Shown: positions 1 through 9,572, counted from the stretch's first letter. The stretch is DNA of 64,000 bases from Caulobacter sp031457805 (GCF_031457805.1 NZ_JAVDXI010000002.1:186001-250000), one strand, 5' to 3'. Numbers and translations are program-made. Notes: generated by a model from the sequence alone, not told the origin.

Positions 1-862
1 AGATAATCGTGGTCGCCGAGGTGGTCACCACGCTCACCAGGGCCAGAAGCCCCATCGGTACCGGCAGCCCGACCGCCTGGCCGATGATCTGGTCTGACTG
101 ACGGCGCGCGAACCGGGTGAAGTCGGGAATGTTCAAGGCCAGGGTCGCCCAGAACCCCACCATGGCCGTCAGCGCGGGCGCGAACACGCTCCAGAACTGA
201 CCGGCCTTGGCGCCGCCCTCAGCGAACGCAGAGGGCTGATGCAGGATCGGGCCAAGGCCGCCCGCCTTGTCCACCGCCCACCAGACCATCAAGGCGCAGA
301 TCAGGATCTTGATCGGCGCAGTCCAGGTCTCGAGCCGGCGGATCGCCGTCAGGCCCTTGGTGACGAAAAGCAACTGCACGCCCCAGAAGGCGAGGAAGGC
401 TAGAATCTGGCCGACGCCAATGCCCAGCACCGGCAAGGGCGCGCCCTCCAGCTTCCGCCCCACGATCACGCCCAGCAGGGTCAGCAGCGCTCCGCCGCCG
501 ATCCAGGTCTGGATGCCGTACCAGCCGCAGGCGACGATCGCTCGGGCCACGGCGGGCACGCGCGCGCCCTTCCAGCCGAAGGAGGCCCGGGCCAGAACGG
601 CGTAGGGCACGCCCCACCGCGCGCCGGCGTGGCCGATTAGCAGCATCGGAACCAGGACGATCAGATTGCCGAGCAGGACGGTCAGCACGGCCTGCGAGGC
701 CGACATGCCCTGCTCGATCAGGCCCGACGCCAGCATGTACGCCGGCACGCAGATCACCATGCCGAGCCACAGCGCCGCAAAGTGCCACCAACGCCAGTTT
801 CGCTGCGCTTCGGTGGTCGGGGCCAGGTCTTCGTTCCAGAGGTCGCTGTCGGGCGCGCGCAT
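1..862 (-). CDS. NCS1-family nucleobase/allantoin permease (3' part cut by window edge)
   Basis: An open frame runs from ATG at 860-862 off the left edge of the window. The translation starts MRAPDSDLWNEDLAPT and is strongly hydrophobic, with about seven predicted membrane segments in the visible 287 residues. Family marks include a tryptophan/glycine-rich region (ACGWYGIQTWIGG) and the loop NIPDFTRFARRQSDQ, which is typical of the NCS1 cytosine/purine/uracil/thiamine/allantoin permeases. The role would be proton- or sodium-driven uptake of a nucleobase-like substrate across the inner membrane. The substrate cannot be assigned because the C-terminal half is missing. The family call is fairly secure from the motifs; the substrate is unknown. 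Confidence 0.8.
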   Translation of the reverse strand, partial: MRAPDSDLWNEDLAPTTEAQRNWRWWHFAALWLGMVICVPAYMLASGLIEQGMSASQAVLTVLLGNLIVLVPMLLIGHAGARWGVPYAVLARASFGWKGARVPAVARAIVACGWYGIQTWIGGGALLTLLGVIVGRKLEGAPLPVLGIGVGQILAFLAFWGVQLLFVTKGLTAIRRLETWTAPIKILICALMVWWAVDKAGGLGPILHQPSAFAEGGAKAGQFWSVFAPALTAMVGFWATLALNIPDFTRFARRQSDQIIGQAVGLPVPMGLLALVSVVTTSATTII

Positions 863-981
863 GCCGCTCTCCGCGGGTGCGATCCGTCCCCAGCGCGCCG
901 GCCCCCGCCACGGCGCGACCCGACCTTACGGGCGGATCGCGCGCGCTGGCAATCGAGAGAGCGGTGTTACCTGGCGATCCG

Positions 982-1176
982 CTAGCTCAGCGCCGCGTAG
1001 GCCAGCGTCGCAAGGCCAGCGCAGAACACGAAGCTCAGCGCGACCAAGGTGGCCCGCCCCCAGTCGAAGCAGGGACCGCCGTGCCGAAGCACCGGCGGCT
1101 CGGGCTTGGTGATGTCGCATGCACGGAAAAACGCGGACTGGGCTTCGCCCATCGAGTAGGCGGTCTTTCTGGCCAT
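982..1176 (-). CDS. Small single-pass membrane protein, function unknown
   Basis: A 64-residue protein starting MARKTAYSMGEAQ. The ATG at 1174-1176 was chosen over an upstream in-frame ATG at 1230 because AGGGAGG lies a few bases before it. The first half is polar with two cysteines (FFRACDI and GGPCFDWG). The C-terminal ~20 residues form one hydrophobic helix (ATLVALSFVFCAGLATLAYA), so a C-tail-anchored inner-membrane protein is likely. It lies between the permease and the murA operon and has no clear functional link to either. I do not recognise a family. Confidence 0.6.
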   Translation of the reverse strand: MARKTAYSMGEAQSAFFRACDITKPEPPVLRHGGPCFDWGRATLVALSFVFCAGLATLAYAALS

Positions 1177-1313
1177 GAGGGCCTCCCTGACGTTCGCGCC
1201 TCTTTTGGACGCGTGGCGTGAGGTTAACACTGCTCGCTCGCGGCGCGAATTGATCGGGCGATCACTAGCGCGTGGGACGAATCCCCGGCGCCGCCCCTGC
1301 CCTCAGAAAGATC

Positions 1314-1350
1314 AGAAAAAAGGCGCCGCTCAAGGTTTGAGCAGGCGCCT
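1314..1350 (-). terminator. Rho-independent terminator of the murA-DUF2948 operon
   Basis: The inverted repeat AGGCGCC-GCTCAA / TTTGAGC-A-GGCGCCT (1321-1350) is followed, reading the minus strand, by a run of six T (1315-1320). It sits 14 bases past the DUF2948 stop codon. Confidence 0.85.
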
Positions 1351-1363
1351 AATTCGACGGCTA

Positions 1364-1804
1364 TCAGTCGGCGTGGCCCGGCGTCCGGGACGTCGACCAG
1401 GGGTCCGAAACATCCGCGAGCGCCACGTCGAGACAATCGACCGCCACCCGCATGTCGCCGCCGCCCGCAAAGGTCAGGGTGACAACGCCCGCAGGCGCTT
1501 CTTCCGCGGGCTCGAAACCGATCGACAGCAGCTCGACGACTGCGCCCTTGGCGTCGCGGCGCAGGTTGCGCGCCTGGACGCTGGTCACGTCGCCGAACTG
1601 GAGCGCGGAACGGACCCGCTCCCCGCGCTTGCCCTTGCGCGCCTCCCAGCGGAAGCGGTTGCACGCGATGGTCAGGGTACGCGCCTGGGCGTCCCACCGG
1701 ATGTCGCCGATCTTGGCGATCGCGTCCTGAAGCGCCGCCGACAGGACGCTCAGATCGTCGGCGTCTTGAGCCAGCAGGCGCAGGGGCTTGGCGGGCTCGG
1801 CCAT
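1364..1804 (-). CDS. DUF2948 family protein
   Basis: A 146-residue protein starting MAEPAKPLRLLAQDADD. It matches the DUF2948 family of alphaproteobacteria, which is commonly found next to murA; this is recognised from the opening LRLLAQDADDLSVLSAALQDA and the central NRFRWE segment. The function is unknown. The start at 1802-1804 lies two bases after the murA stop, so the two genes should be co-transcribed and probably translationally coupled. No signal peptide or membrane segment is seen, so a cytoplasmic location is expected. Confidence 0.8.
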   Translation of the reverse strand: MAEPAKPLRLLAQDADDLSVLSAALQDAIAKIGDIRWDAQARTLTIACNRFRWEARKGKRGERVRSALQFGDVTSVQARNLRRDAKGAVVELLSIGFEPAEEAPAGVVTLTFAGGGDMRVAVDCLDVALADVSDPWSTSRTPGHAD

Positions 1805-1806
1805 GA

Positions 1807-3096
1807 CTACAGTTCCGCCTCGCCATCGCCCTTGATGCGACGGACCTGAGCTCCGCAAGCGCCCAGCTTCTCCTCAAGACGCTCAAAGCCGCGATCCAGA
1901 TGGTAGATGCGGCTGACCGTGGTCTCGCCGCGCGCGACGAGGCCGGCGATCACCAGGCTGACCGAAGCGCGCAGATCGGTGGCCATCACCTCGGCGCCTT
2001 CCAGCTGGTCGACGCCGCGCACCCGCGCCTCGCCGCCCGACACCGAGATGTCGGCGCCCAGGCGCATCAGCTCCGGGGCGTGCATGAAGCGGTTCTCGAA
2101 GATCGTCTCGCGGATCCGGCTCTCGCCCTTGGCCGTCGTCATCAGGGCCATGAACTGAGCCTGCAGGTCGGTGGCGAAGCCGGGGAACGGCGCGGTCTCG
2201 ATGTCGACGGCGTTGAGGCGCTGACCATCGCGACGGATGATGCAGCCGTCAGCCGTCTCTTCGACGCCCGCGCCAGCCTCCTTGAGCTTGTCGAGCAGCG
2301 CGTCGATCAGGCCCGGACGCGCATTGCTGAGGCGGACCTCGCCGCCGGCCATGGCGGCGGCCACGGCGTAGGTGCCCATCTCGATCCGGTCCGGGATGAC
2401 CGCGTGGGTCGCGCCGTGCAGGCGCGGCACACCCGTGATCGTGACCGTCGGGGTGCCGGCCCCCTCGACCTTGGCGCCCATCGCGTTCAGGCACTCTTGC
2501 AGGTCGACAAGTTCCGGCTCGCAGGCGGCGTTGTGGATCACCGACACGCCATCGGCCAGAACGGCGGCCAGCATCGCGTGCTCGGTGGCGCCGACCGACA
2601 CGAACGGGAAGGTGATCTCAGCGCCCTTCAGGCCCCGCGGGGCCTGGGCGTAGACGTAGCCTTCGTGCAGGTCGATCTTGGCGCCCAGCGCCTCGATGGC
2701 CTGCAGGTGCAGGTCGACGGGACGCGCGCCGATGGTGCAGCCGCCCGGCAGCGACACCTTGGCCTGGCCGGAGCGCGCCACAAGCGGACCCAGCACGTTG
2801 AACGAGGCGCGCATCTGGCGGACCAGGTCATAGGGCGCGAAGCCGCTGGTGATCTCCGGCGCGTGCAAGAGGGTCTGCTGGCCGTCAGGGCCATCGCTCT
2901 CGGTCACCTGCACGCCCAGGCGCGTCAGCAGCTTGCCCAGGAAGCGGGTGTCGGCCAGGCGCGGCATGTTGGTCAGGCGCAGCGGCTCATCGGTGAGCAG
3001 ACTGGCCGCCATCAGCTTGATGGCCGAATTCTTGGCGCCGCTGACCGGGATCGTCCCGTTCAACTGCGCGCCGCCGATGATGGCGATGCGATCCAT
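1807..3096 (-). CDS. murA: UDP-N-acetylglucosamine 1-carboxyvinyltransferase
   Basis: MurA carries out the first committed step of peptidoglycan synthesis in the cytoplasm, transferring enolpyruvate from PEP to UDP-GlcNAc. It is the fosfomycin target. The 429-residue length fits the family. Residues KN at 22-23 (SGAKNSAIK) and the catalytic cysteine at about 120 in PGGCTIGARPVDLH are present; the cysteine form is the fosfomycin-sensitive type. It is the first gene of a short operon with the DUF2948 gene. ATG at 3094-3096 gives the standard N-terminus MDRIAIIGG. Confidence 0.97.
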   Translation of the reverse strand: MDRIAIIGGAQLNGTIPVSGAKNSAIKLMAASLLTDEPLRLTNMPRLADTRFLGKLLTRLGVQVTESDGPDGQQTLLHAPEITSGFAPYDLVRQMRASFNVLGPLVARSGQAKVSLPGGCTIGARPVDLHLQAIEALGAKIDLHEGYVYAQAPRGLKGAEITFPFVSVGATEHAMLAAVLADGVSVIHNAACEPELVDLQECLNAMGAKVEGAGTPTVTITGVPRLHGATHAVIPDRIEMGTYAVAAAMAGGEVRLSNARPGLIDALLDKLKEAGAGVEETADGCIIRRDGQRLNAVDIETAPFPGFATDLQAQFMALMTTAKGESRIRETIFENRFMHAPELMRLGADISVSGGEARVRGVDQLEGAEVMATDLRASVSLVIAGLVARGETTVSRIYHLDRGFERLEEKLGACGAQVRRIKGDGEAEL

Positions 3097-3193
3097 TAAG
3101 GTCCCTCGAACGCGCGGGGTGGGGACGCCGCGCGGTCCACATGTGAGGCGCGCGTTCTATCCGTTGCAAGAGGGCTTGCAAGGCCCTGACGGT

Positions 3194-3643
3194 CTAAATC
3201 GGCGCCGACAGATCATAGGGACGCTCGTCGGGCCACAACAACGTGTGGCCCGTGCTGGCGAGGTCGATGGCGACCTGCGCCAGATCGATCGCCTTACGCA
3301 GGGCCGCCAGGCCATCCGCGCCGAAGGCCGCCTTGCCGGCCGGGGTGTCGAACTGCCCGCCATCGCCCGAGAGCCGCACCGCCACCGCCCATCCCTCACC
3401 CGCCGGATTCGGGAAGGGCGCGGAGAGCGCGAGAGTCAGGACGCGGCGCTCGCCGGAGCCGTGAGTTATCCCCAGCAAGTTTCGAACATCGTTATACGGC
3501 CGCGGCGCGGCCTCGGCGGCGGTCACGGCGGCGTCCTCACCGCCAGAATCCTTACGGGCCGCAGCTTTTCGCTTGCGGAGATTGGTTCGCAGGGCCTCCG
3601 CCAGCTTGGCTTCGCGGGCCGTCTTGTCGTCGTCGATCGGCAT
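3194..3643 (-). CDS. Small conserved alphaproteobacterial protein of unknown function
   Basis: A 149-residue protein starting MPIDDDKTAREAKLAEALRTN. The first ~40 residues are basic and helical (LRKRKAAARK), like the N-termini of many small alphaproteobacterial proteins. The C-terminal ~80 residues look like a compact alpha/beta domain. The start at 3641-3643 is preferred because longer in-frame readings run back through the tRNA-Thr gene on the opposite strand and give a known artefact sequence. It is in the same orientation as murA but separated by about 100 bp. No function can be assigned. Confidence 0.65.
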   Translation of the reverse strand: MPIDDDKTAREAKLAEALRTNLRKRKAAARKDSGGEDAAVTAAEAAPRPYNDVRNLLGITHGSGERRVLTLALSAPFPNPAGEGWAVAVRLSGDGGQFDTPAGKAAFGADGLAALRKAIDLAQVAIDLASTGHTLLWPDERPYDLSAPI

Positions 3644-3733
3644 GATCCGGGGGTGCGGCGACAAAGTTCTGCGGTCAAGACGATTTTGGGCTTGGCGTTC
3701 GCGATTCTCCTCGCTATACGCCCCCTCCTCGTC

Positions 3734-3808
<75 letters not shown>

Positions 3809-3809
3809 T

Positions 3810-3843
3810 GGGGACCCAAGCAAGCTTTGTTGCTTGGGTCCCC
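3810..3843 (+). terminator. Strong hairpin just after tRNA-Thr
   Basis: A 14-bp perfect stem (GGGGACCCAAGCAA with TTGCTTGGGTCCCC) around a 6-base loop begins two bases after the tRNA CCA end. There is no T run after it, so it may act in 3'-end maturation or termination. Position and strength support a terminator role. Confidence 0.7.
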
Positions 3844-3996
3844 GCCATTCCGACGAGATCCCCCGTTCAAGAAGACATTGCGGCCCCGCTTTTGGGACCA
3901 GGCATGAATCCATGCCGTCGACATGCCAAAGGGTCGCGACCGCCGAGGCGACCGCGACCAGATTGCGGGTTGTCGAACGTCAGGCGGAGACCGCTT

Positions 3997-5289
3997 CTAT
4001 CCCAACGGACCTGAGCGCTTCAGTTTCGCCATTGCGACAAAGATCAGCATGCTGGTGACCAGCAGCACGGCGGCTAGCGCCAGCATGGGCGCGAGGTTGC
4101 TGCCCGTGGCGTCCCGGACGACCGGCACGAGGTTCTGCGCGATGAAACCGCCCAGATTGCCGACGGCGTTGATCGCCGCGATTCCCGCCGCCGCCTTGGG
4201 CCCGCTGAGAAAGCTCGGCGGCAGGCTCCAGAAGACCGGCTGAGCGGCGAAGATCGCTGGCGCGGCGATGCAGAGCATGGCGAACTTCAACGCGGGGCCC
4301 GGCACGATGACGCTCAGACTCAAGGCCACCGCGGCGAGCAAGACGGGCCCTGCGATATGCCAAGCGCTGGCGCCATGCCGAGCGGCGTGGCTGGGCACGA
4401 ACCATAGCGCTACGGCGACGAATAGCCAGGGAATGACGTTGATGAAGCCGTTGACGGTGTTCGAGACGCCAAAGGACTTCACAATCGTCGGCAGCCAGTA
4501 GCTGAGCCCGTACGCGCCCAAAGGCATGCCGATATAGAGTCCCGCCAGCAGCAGGACGCGAGGATCGAAAATCGCCTTCCAGGCGCCGCGGTGATCATCG
4601 ACCTCCCCGCCGCGCTCGGCCGCCAGCGTCGCGGCTAGCCAGGACTTCTCGACGTCCGGCAGCCAGCGCGCTTGGTGAGGTCCGTCAGGCAGTCGCCAGA
4701 GCACGTAGGGCGCGAGAAGCACCGCGGGCGCTCCGGTCACCAGGAAGACCCACTGCCAGCCCGCTAGGCCCAGGAAACCGTCCATGCCGAGCAAGAGGCC
4801 GCCGATCGCCGCACCGACGGCGTTGGCCAGGGCCGAAGCGATCATGAACAGCCCGACCATCCGCGCGCGGTGCGCCTGCGGGTACCAGAGGGTCAGGACG
4901 TAGAGCACGCCGGGAAAGAACCCCGCCTCCGTCGCCCCGAGCAGGAAGCGCAACACGTAGAACATCGCCGCGTTCTGGGTGAAGCCCAGGGCCAAGGTGA
5001 CCAGCCCCCAGGAGAACATGATCCGGGTGAACCAGACGCGCGCGCCGACACGCGCCAGGATCAGGTTCGACGGCGCTTCGAACAGGAAGTAGCCGATGAA
5101 GAACAGCGACGCGCCAAGGCCATAGGCGGCCTCACTGAGGCCGAGCGCAGCGACCATGTCGAGCTTGGCGTAGGAGACGTTCTGCCGGTCGATATAGGCG
5201 ATCAGGTACATCACGCAGAACAGCGGCATCAGCCGCCGCGTGACGCGCCCGACGGTGGCGCGCTCCAGGTCGCTGGAGGGGTCGGACAT
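3997..5289 (-). CDS. MFS transporter, anion:cation symporter (ACS) type
   Basis: A 430-residue inner-membrane protein with about 12 predicted helices. The N-terminal stretch MYLIAYIDRQNVSYAKL and the LPDGPHQARWL segment after helix 6 are typical of the ACS family of the major facilitator superfamily, whose members take up organic anions such as hexuronates, tartrate or phthalate. The start at 5287-5289 (MSDPSSDLERATVGR) has AGGAG a few bases upstream. It follows the LacI-family gene by 10 bases in the same direction, so the pair is probably one operon. The substrate is most likely a sugar acid given the neighbourhood, but this is inference. Confidence 0.85.
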   Translation of the reverse strand: MSDPSSDLERATVGRVTRRLMPLFCVMYLIAYIDRQNVSYAKLDMVAALGLSEAAYGLGASLFFIGYFLFEAPSNLILARVGARVWFTRIMFSWGLVTLALGFTQNAAMFYVLRFLLGATEAGFFPGVLYVLTLWYPQAHRARMVGLFMIASALANAVGAAIGGLLLGMDGFLGLAGWQWVFLVTGAPAVLLAPYVLWRLPDGPHQARWLPDVEKSWLAATLAAERGGEVDDHRGAWKAIFDPRVLLLAGLYIGMPLGAYGLSYWLPTIVKSFGVSNTVNGFINVIPWLFVAVALWFVPSHAARHGASAWHIAGPVLLAAVALSLSVIVPGPALKFAMLCIAAPAIFAAQPVFWSLPPSFLSGPKAAAGIAAINAVGNLGGFIAQNLVPVVRDATGSNLAPMLALAAVLLVTSMLIFVAMAKLKRSGPLG

Positions 5290-5299
5290 CCATGATCTC

Positions 5300-6331
5300 C
5301 TAGGAAGCGGCGGGCGGCGGCGCGGTGGAGTCGCGCTCAATGAGCTGGTGGTCGAGAATGTGGTCGGCCGAGACGGGGTCGTCTGACCGCAGCGCGCGGA
5401 TCAGGCGATCCAGCGCCACAGCGGCCATCTGGCGAACCGGCTGGCGGATCGTCGTCAGCGGCGGCCAGAGCGTGGTGGCCACGGTCGTGTCGTCGAAGCC
5501 GACGACGGTCAGATCGGATGGCACGTCCAGGTGGCGGCGATGCGCGACCGAGACTGCGGCGGCGGCCATGTCGTCATTGCTGGCGAAGATGGCCGTAGGC
5601 GGGGCGGCGCTGTCCAGCAGCGTCTCGGCGGCGCCCAGCCCGGAGGCGTAGGTGAACCCGCCGGGAGCGACGATCAGCTCGGCGCCGTCAACAGAAGCGA
5701 TCGCCGCCCGCGCGCCCTCCAGGCGCTCCGCGCTCGCCGTCTGGTCCGGATTGCCGGTGATGAAGCCGATGCGCCGATGCCCGAGCGCCAGGAGGCGCGC
5801 TGTCATCGTCTGGCTGGCCTGGCGATCGTCGATGCGCACATTGATGGCGTCGGCGACCGGCCGGGCGGCGGCCACCACCGCGAGGGGGAGCCCCGCCGCG
5901 CGGAGGATCCCGCACGCCATGCCAGACTCGCCCAGCGGCGGCGCCAGCACCACGCCCTGCACGCCAGCGCTCAACAAACGCTCCAGTTCGGGCGCGGAGG
6001 GCGGATGACCATCCTCCCCACGGACGAGGATCAGGCGCGCGCCCGCGCTGGTAGCTTCTTCGAAGACGCCGATCAGGAAGTCGCTCATGAAGGCGGCGCT
6101 GGGATTGGAATAGACCACGCCGATCCGCAGTTCGCCGTCCATGACGAGATTGCGCGCGGTCAGGTTGGGCTGGAAGTTCAGGTCTCGGATCGCCGCCAGA
6201 ACCGCCTCTCGGGTGTCCTCTCGGACCTTGGCCTCGTGATTGAGGACCCGCGACACGGTCATGCGCGAGACGCCGGCCCGCTTCGCAACATCGGCCATGG
6301 TCGCCCCCCGAACGCGCTCAGGGCGATTCAA
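5300..6331 (-). CDS. LacI-family transcriptional regulator
   Basis: A 343-residue cytoplasmic repressor-type protein. Residues ~11-31 form the LacI helix-turn-helix (MADVAKRAGVSRMTVSRVLN), followed by a hinge and a periplasmic-binding-protein-like effector domain (SNDDMAAAAVSVAHR, VVGFDDT). TTG at 6329-6331 is proposed as the start because GAGGTGA lies five bases upstream and it gives the usual LacI N-terminus. A longer frame from TTG at 6391 is possible. It directly precedes the MFS porter gene and faces the TonB receptor gene from downstream, so it likely controls uptake of a sugar or sugar acid. Confidence 0.88.
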   Translation of the reverse strand: MNRPERVRGATMADVAKRAGVSRMTVSRVLNHEAKVREDTREAVLAAIRDLNFQPNLTARNLVMDGELRIGVVYSNPSAAFMSDFLIGVFEEATSAGARLILVRGEDGHPPSAPELERLLSAGVQGVVLAPPLGESGMACGILRAAGLPLAVVAAARPVADAINVRIDDRQASQTMTARLLALGHRRIGFITGNPDQTASAERLEGARAAIASVDGAELIVAPGGFTYASGLGAAETLLDSAAPPTAIFASNDDMAAAAVSVAHRRHLDVPSDLTVVGFDDTTVATTLWPPLTTIRQPVRQMAAVALDRLIRALRSDDPVSADHILDHQLIERDSTAPPPAAS

Positions 6332-6444
6332 GGCGTCACCTCGGCAATGCGCTGGCTGTTGGGCCCCATGGTCACCAGAATCGTCATTCAAACCTCGGCT
6401 TCCCCAACCGCGAACGGCCAGGGAATCCTTAGCGCAAAGAAAGG

Positions 6445-6485
6445 CGCCCGGACCACGATCGATACAGGACGATCGGATCCGGGCG
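6445..6485 (-). terminator. Terminator hairpin downstream of the TonB receptor gene
   Basis: The nested inverted repeat CGCCCGGA...CGATCG / CGATCG...TCCGGGCG is followed on the minus strand by the T-rich CCTTTCTTT. It lies about 40 bases after the receptor stop codon. Confidence 0.65.
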
Positions 6486-6526
6486 AGGCCGCCCAGGGGA
6501 GGTGAAGGCGGACGGCCCGGGACGTC

Positions 6527-9475
6527 TTAGAAGGCGTAGCGGACGCCCACGTGGTAGAAGCGGCCCAGCAGGTCATAGAGCGCAGGATTGGCGTCCAGGC
6601 CCGTGTTGGTCTGCGGAGACGGCGTCGGATCGCGGTTCAGCAGGTTGTCGACCTTGAAGTAGGCCTGAACCCCGTTGCCAAACTTATAGGACGCGCTGAC
6701 GTCGACATAGGTCGCGCCGCTCATCTGGTTGTAATCGATCGTCGGACGGTTGACGGTCGAGACCGGGCAGCTGCCGGCCTTACACTCGATATACTGGTTG
6801 CCGAACGTACCGTCGCTGAACCAGCGCTCCTGGACGCTGAGCGCGAACTTGTCGTTTTCCCAGGACTGGATCGCCAGGAACTTCCAGTCGGGCGTGGCGC
6901 CGGAGTTCTGGCCCGCCGTGTCGGTCGCGATCGCGCCCGGGATGCCCGGGTTGGTCACGAACTTGTGGGTGTTCGTCGCCAGACCCCGCACCGTGAAGCG
7001 GCCCGGAACGTTGGGCAGCTCGAACCGGTAGCTGCTCTCGATGTCGAAGCCGCTGGTCTTGATCGAGGACAGGTTGAACACCTGCGCATTGACGTAGGGC
7101 GTCCCCGCCGCCGGCGTGAAGTTGAAGGCGCTGCAGAACTGCGACAGGCCCGAGTAGCAGAAGTTGACGATCTGCTGCGCGCCCAGGCTCGAGATCCCGC
7201 CGTTGAGGACGATGTTGTACCAGTCGACCGAGACGCTGAAGCCCGGCAGCCACTGCGGGTTCGAGAGCACCGCGCCGATCGTGAAGTTCTTGGCGATCTC
7301 GGGCTTCAGGTTGGGATTGCCGACCACGTTTTGCAGCACGAGCAGGGCGCCGCCGGTGAACGGATTGGTGAAGTTGGGCAGCGTGGTCGTGACCGGCGCG
7401 GCGTACAGCTCCGAGAGGTTCGGGGCCCGGACGTCGCGGGAGGTGACCGCCCGCAGGCGCACGCCGTCGATGGGCGTGTCCCAGGTGCCGCCGACCTTCC
7501 AGGTGTAGACCGTGCCGGACGTGCTGTAGTCGGTCCAGCGCCCCGCCATGTTCAGGTTGGCCTTGCCCGCCGCTTCGGAATTGACCAGCGGGATGTTCAC
7601 CTCGGCGTAGGCTTCCTTCACCGAGTACTTGCCCGCGCCCGAGTGATAGTTGCCGGCGTACCAGTTGGCTCCAGCGACGTTCAGGATCGGGTCGGCCGGA
7701 TAGTCGGCGTTGTAGGGGGAGTCCGCAGCGCCGTCGCCGTAGGGGTCGCCCTTGACGCGATACTGCTCCTGCCGCCACTCGGCGCCGAAGGCCAGCGAGA
7801 TGGGCCCGGCCCAGCCCTGGAACGCCTCGCCGCTGAAGTTGATGCTGGCGACGTCCTGCTTCTGCACCGAGTGCTGGTAGGGGCCGTTCTTGGGCGTGAT
7901 GTAGGCGAGCGCGGCTTCGCTGGGAGCTTTGCCGCCGAAGATGTTGATCGGCGCGCAGCCGTTGGCGCGAGCCACCGGATCGGCGCAGACAATCTGGCCG
8001 CCGATCGTCGTGGCCTGGATGGCCTGACGGTAGCGAGCGTTCAGCATGATGTCGCGGACACGGATGTCCGTGGTGTTCTCGCCGTGCTGGTAGTAGGCGT
8101 CGTAGCGCCATTCCTTGCCCAGCGCGTTGAACTTGCCGTCCGCGCCGATGACGCCGCGATACTGCGTCCGGGTCGGGTGAACGTTGATGTTGCGCGGCAG
8201 CAGGGCGTTGCTGGTGCCGAAGGTGAAGGTCGTGATGCCGTTGGCCGCGCAGGCTGCGACGATCGAGGCCGGCAGGTAGGGATTGGAGCACGACATCGTC
8301 AGGCCGGTGGTGGCCGCGCCCGGATTGGGCTGGTTCATGCTTTCGACGCGCGCGGCGTTGAAGGTGGCGTAGATCTGGTTGTTGTCGTCCAGGTCGTAGC
8401 CGATGCGAGCGTAGCTGTTCATCCGCTTCAGGCGCGATTGCAGCGACGTGCCGATGCCGACGTTGCCGGACAGGTCACCGCCGATGCAGAAGCCGCCCGA
8501 CGAGAAGCAGCCGATCACCGCGCCATTGGCGGCCTTGGACGGCGTGCCGCCGCCGTACTGAAACGTGAACGGGTTGCCCGCCTGGTCGAAGGCGGTGCCT
8601 TGCAGCGGTCCGGCGCTGATCAGGCCGTACTTGGTGTACTGATAGGCTTGGGCGTGTTCGCGGTAGAGGTACTGAGGCGAGCCGTCATTGGTGACGCCCC
8701 GGTTGATCAGGGTGGCGGTGGTGTACCAGTCGCGGCTGCCTGGTGCGTCCTCCCCGAAGCCGCCGGCGGGAACGCCCTCCTCCCAGTCGTACTCGGCGCT
8801 GACCTGCACATGCAGGCGATCATCCATGAACGCCTTGCCAGCCGCCACCTGCGCGAGCCACTGGTGGTTGTCGCCGTAGGTGGTGACCCCCGCCATGACG
8901 TTGGCCTTGAACCCGACGAAGCGCTTGTTGGTGATGAAGTTGACCACGCCGCCGACGGCGTCCGAGCCGTAGGAGGCCGAGGCGCCGCCGGTCACCACGT
9001 CGACGCGCTCGACGAGGAGCTGCGGGAACAGGCTGATATCGGGAACGCCGGTGACGTTGGCGGGCACCACGCGCTGGCCGTCCAGCAGCGTCAGGGTGCG
9101 GATGGTGCCAAGGCCGCGCAGCGAGAAGGACGACAGACCCTGCTGGCCGCTCGACGTGCTGAAGGTGCCCGTCGTGGCGCCCGTCGAGCCTTGCAGCGAG
9201 GGAAGCTGGGTGATGGCGGTGAAGATGTTGGGCTGAGCGGCGCGTTCGAGATCCGCCTGACCCATGACCTGGGTCGGCGTCGGCGCGGTGAAGCCGGTCG
9301 ACCGGATCCGCGTGCCCGTCACGACGACTTCGGAGACCGAGCTGGCGCTGTCCGCCGGCGCCTGCGTCTGCTGAGCCTGGACAGATCCCGCCGCCATGAT
9401 CGTCGCGAACGCGCTGGTCGCGAGCAAGGCGCTCATGAAGCCTGAACCCACTCGCGTGCTACCGACAGCACTCAT
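6527..9475 (-). CDS. TonB-dependent outer-membrane receptor
   Basis: A 982-residue outer-membrane transporter. ATG at 9473-9475 with GGGAGG upstream gives MSAVGSTRVGSGFMSALL, then a signal peptide ending near SVQAQ. The plug domain follows: SSVSEVVVTGTRI (TonB-box/early plug), then GLGTIRTLTLLDGQRVVP and VDVVTGGASASYGSDAVGG. The remainder is a long beta-barrel ending LLGRFYHVGVRYAF, with the terminal aromatic residue needed for barrel assembly. Size and plug style fit the large carbohydrate-type receptors abundant in Caulobacter rather than siderophore receptors. The neighbourhood of polysaccharide-processing genes suggests an oligosaccharide substrate. Confidence 0.92.
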   Translation of the reverse strand: MSAVGSTRVGSGFMSALLATSAFATIMAAGSVQAQQTQAPADSASSVSEVVVTGTRIRSTGFTAPTPTQVMGQADLERAAQPNIFTAITQLPSLQGSTGATTGTFSTSSGQQGLSSFSLRGLGTIRTLTLLDGQRVVPANVTGVPDISLFPQLLVERVDVVTGGASASYGSDAVGGVVNFITNKRFVGFKANVMAGVTTYGDNHQWLAQVAAGKAFMDDRLHVQVSAEYDWEEGVPAGGFGEDAPGSRDWYTTATLINRGVTNDGSPQYLYREHAQAYQYTKYGLISAGPLQGTAFDQAGNPFTFQYGGGTPSKAANGAVIGCFSSGGFCIGGDLSGNVGIGTSLQSRLKRMNSYARIGYDLDDNNQIYATFNAARVESMNQPNPGAATTGLTMSCSNPYLPASIVAACAANGITTFTFGTSNALLPRNINVHPTRTQYRGVIGADGKFNALGKEWRYDAYYQHGENTTDIRVRDIMLNARYRQAIQATTIGGQIVCADPVARANGCAPINIFGGKAPSEAALAYITPKNGPYQHSVQKQDVASINFSGEAFQGWAGPISLAFGAEWRQEQYRVKGDPYGDGAADSPYNADYPADPILNVAGANWYAGNYHSGAGKYSVKEAYAEVNIPLVNSEAAGKANLNMAGRWTDYSTSGTVYTWKVGGTWDTPIDGVRLRAVTSRDVRAPNLSELYAAPVTTTLPNFTNPFTGGALLVLQNVVGNPNLKPEIAKNFTIGAVLSNPQWLPGFSVSVDWYNIVLNGGISSLGAQQIVNFCYSGLSQFCSAFNFTPAAGTPYVNAQVFNLSSIKTSGFDIESSYRFELPNVPGRFTVRGLATNTHKFVTNPGIPGAIATDTAGQNSGATPDWKFLAIQSWENDKFALSVQERWFSDGTFGNQYIECKAGSCPVSTVNRPTIDYNQMSGATYVDVSASYKFGNGVQAYFKVDNLLNRDPTPSPQTNTGLDANPALYDLLGRFYHVGVRYAF

Positions 9476-9556
9476 CCTGAAACCTCCCAATTTCTTGTTG
9501 AGACCATCGTTCGATGATCTGAGGCGGACTGTGTCAGACGATGTGACCGCTAACTA

Positions 9557-9572
9557 TACGACCATGGTCGTA
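9557..9572. promoter_or_regulatory. 16-bp palindromic operator upstream of the TonB receptor
   Basis: TACGACCATGGTCGTA is a perfect 16-bp palindrome 82-97 bases upstream of the receptor start codon. The same 12-bp core (CGACCATGGTCG) occurs at 12732-12743 before the double beta-helix gene. This repetition at two related genes supports a shared transcription-factor site. Confidence 0.7.

Noticed and set aside
6551..9445. Long plus-strand open frame of 964 codons
   Set aside because: It is antisense to the TonB receptor gene, rich in Arg/Val/Gly from high-GC third positions, with no domain or ribosome site.
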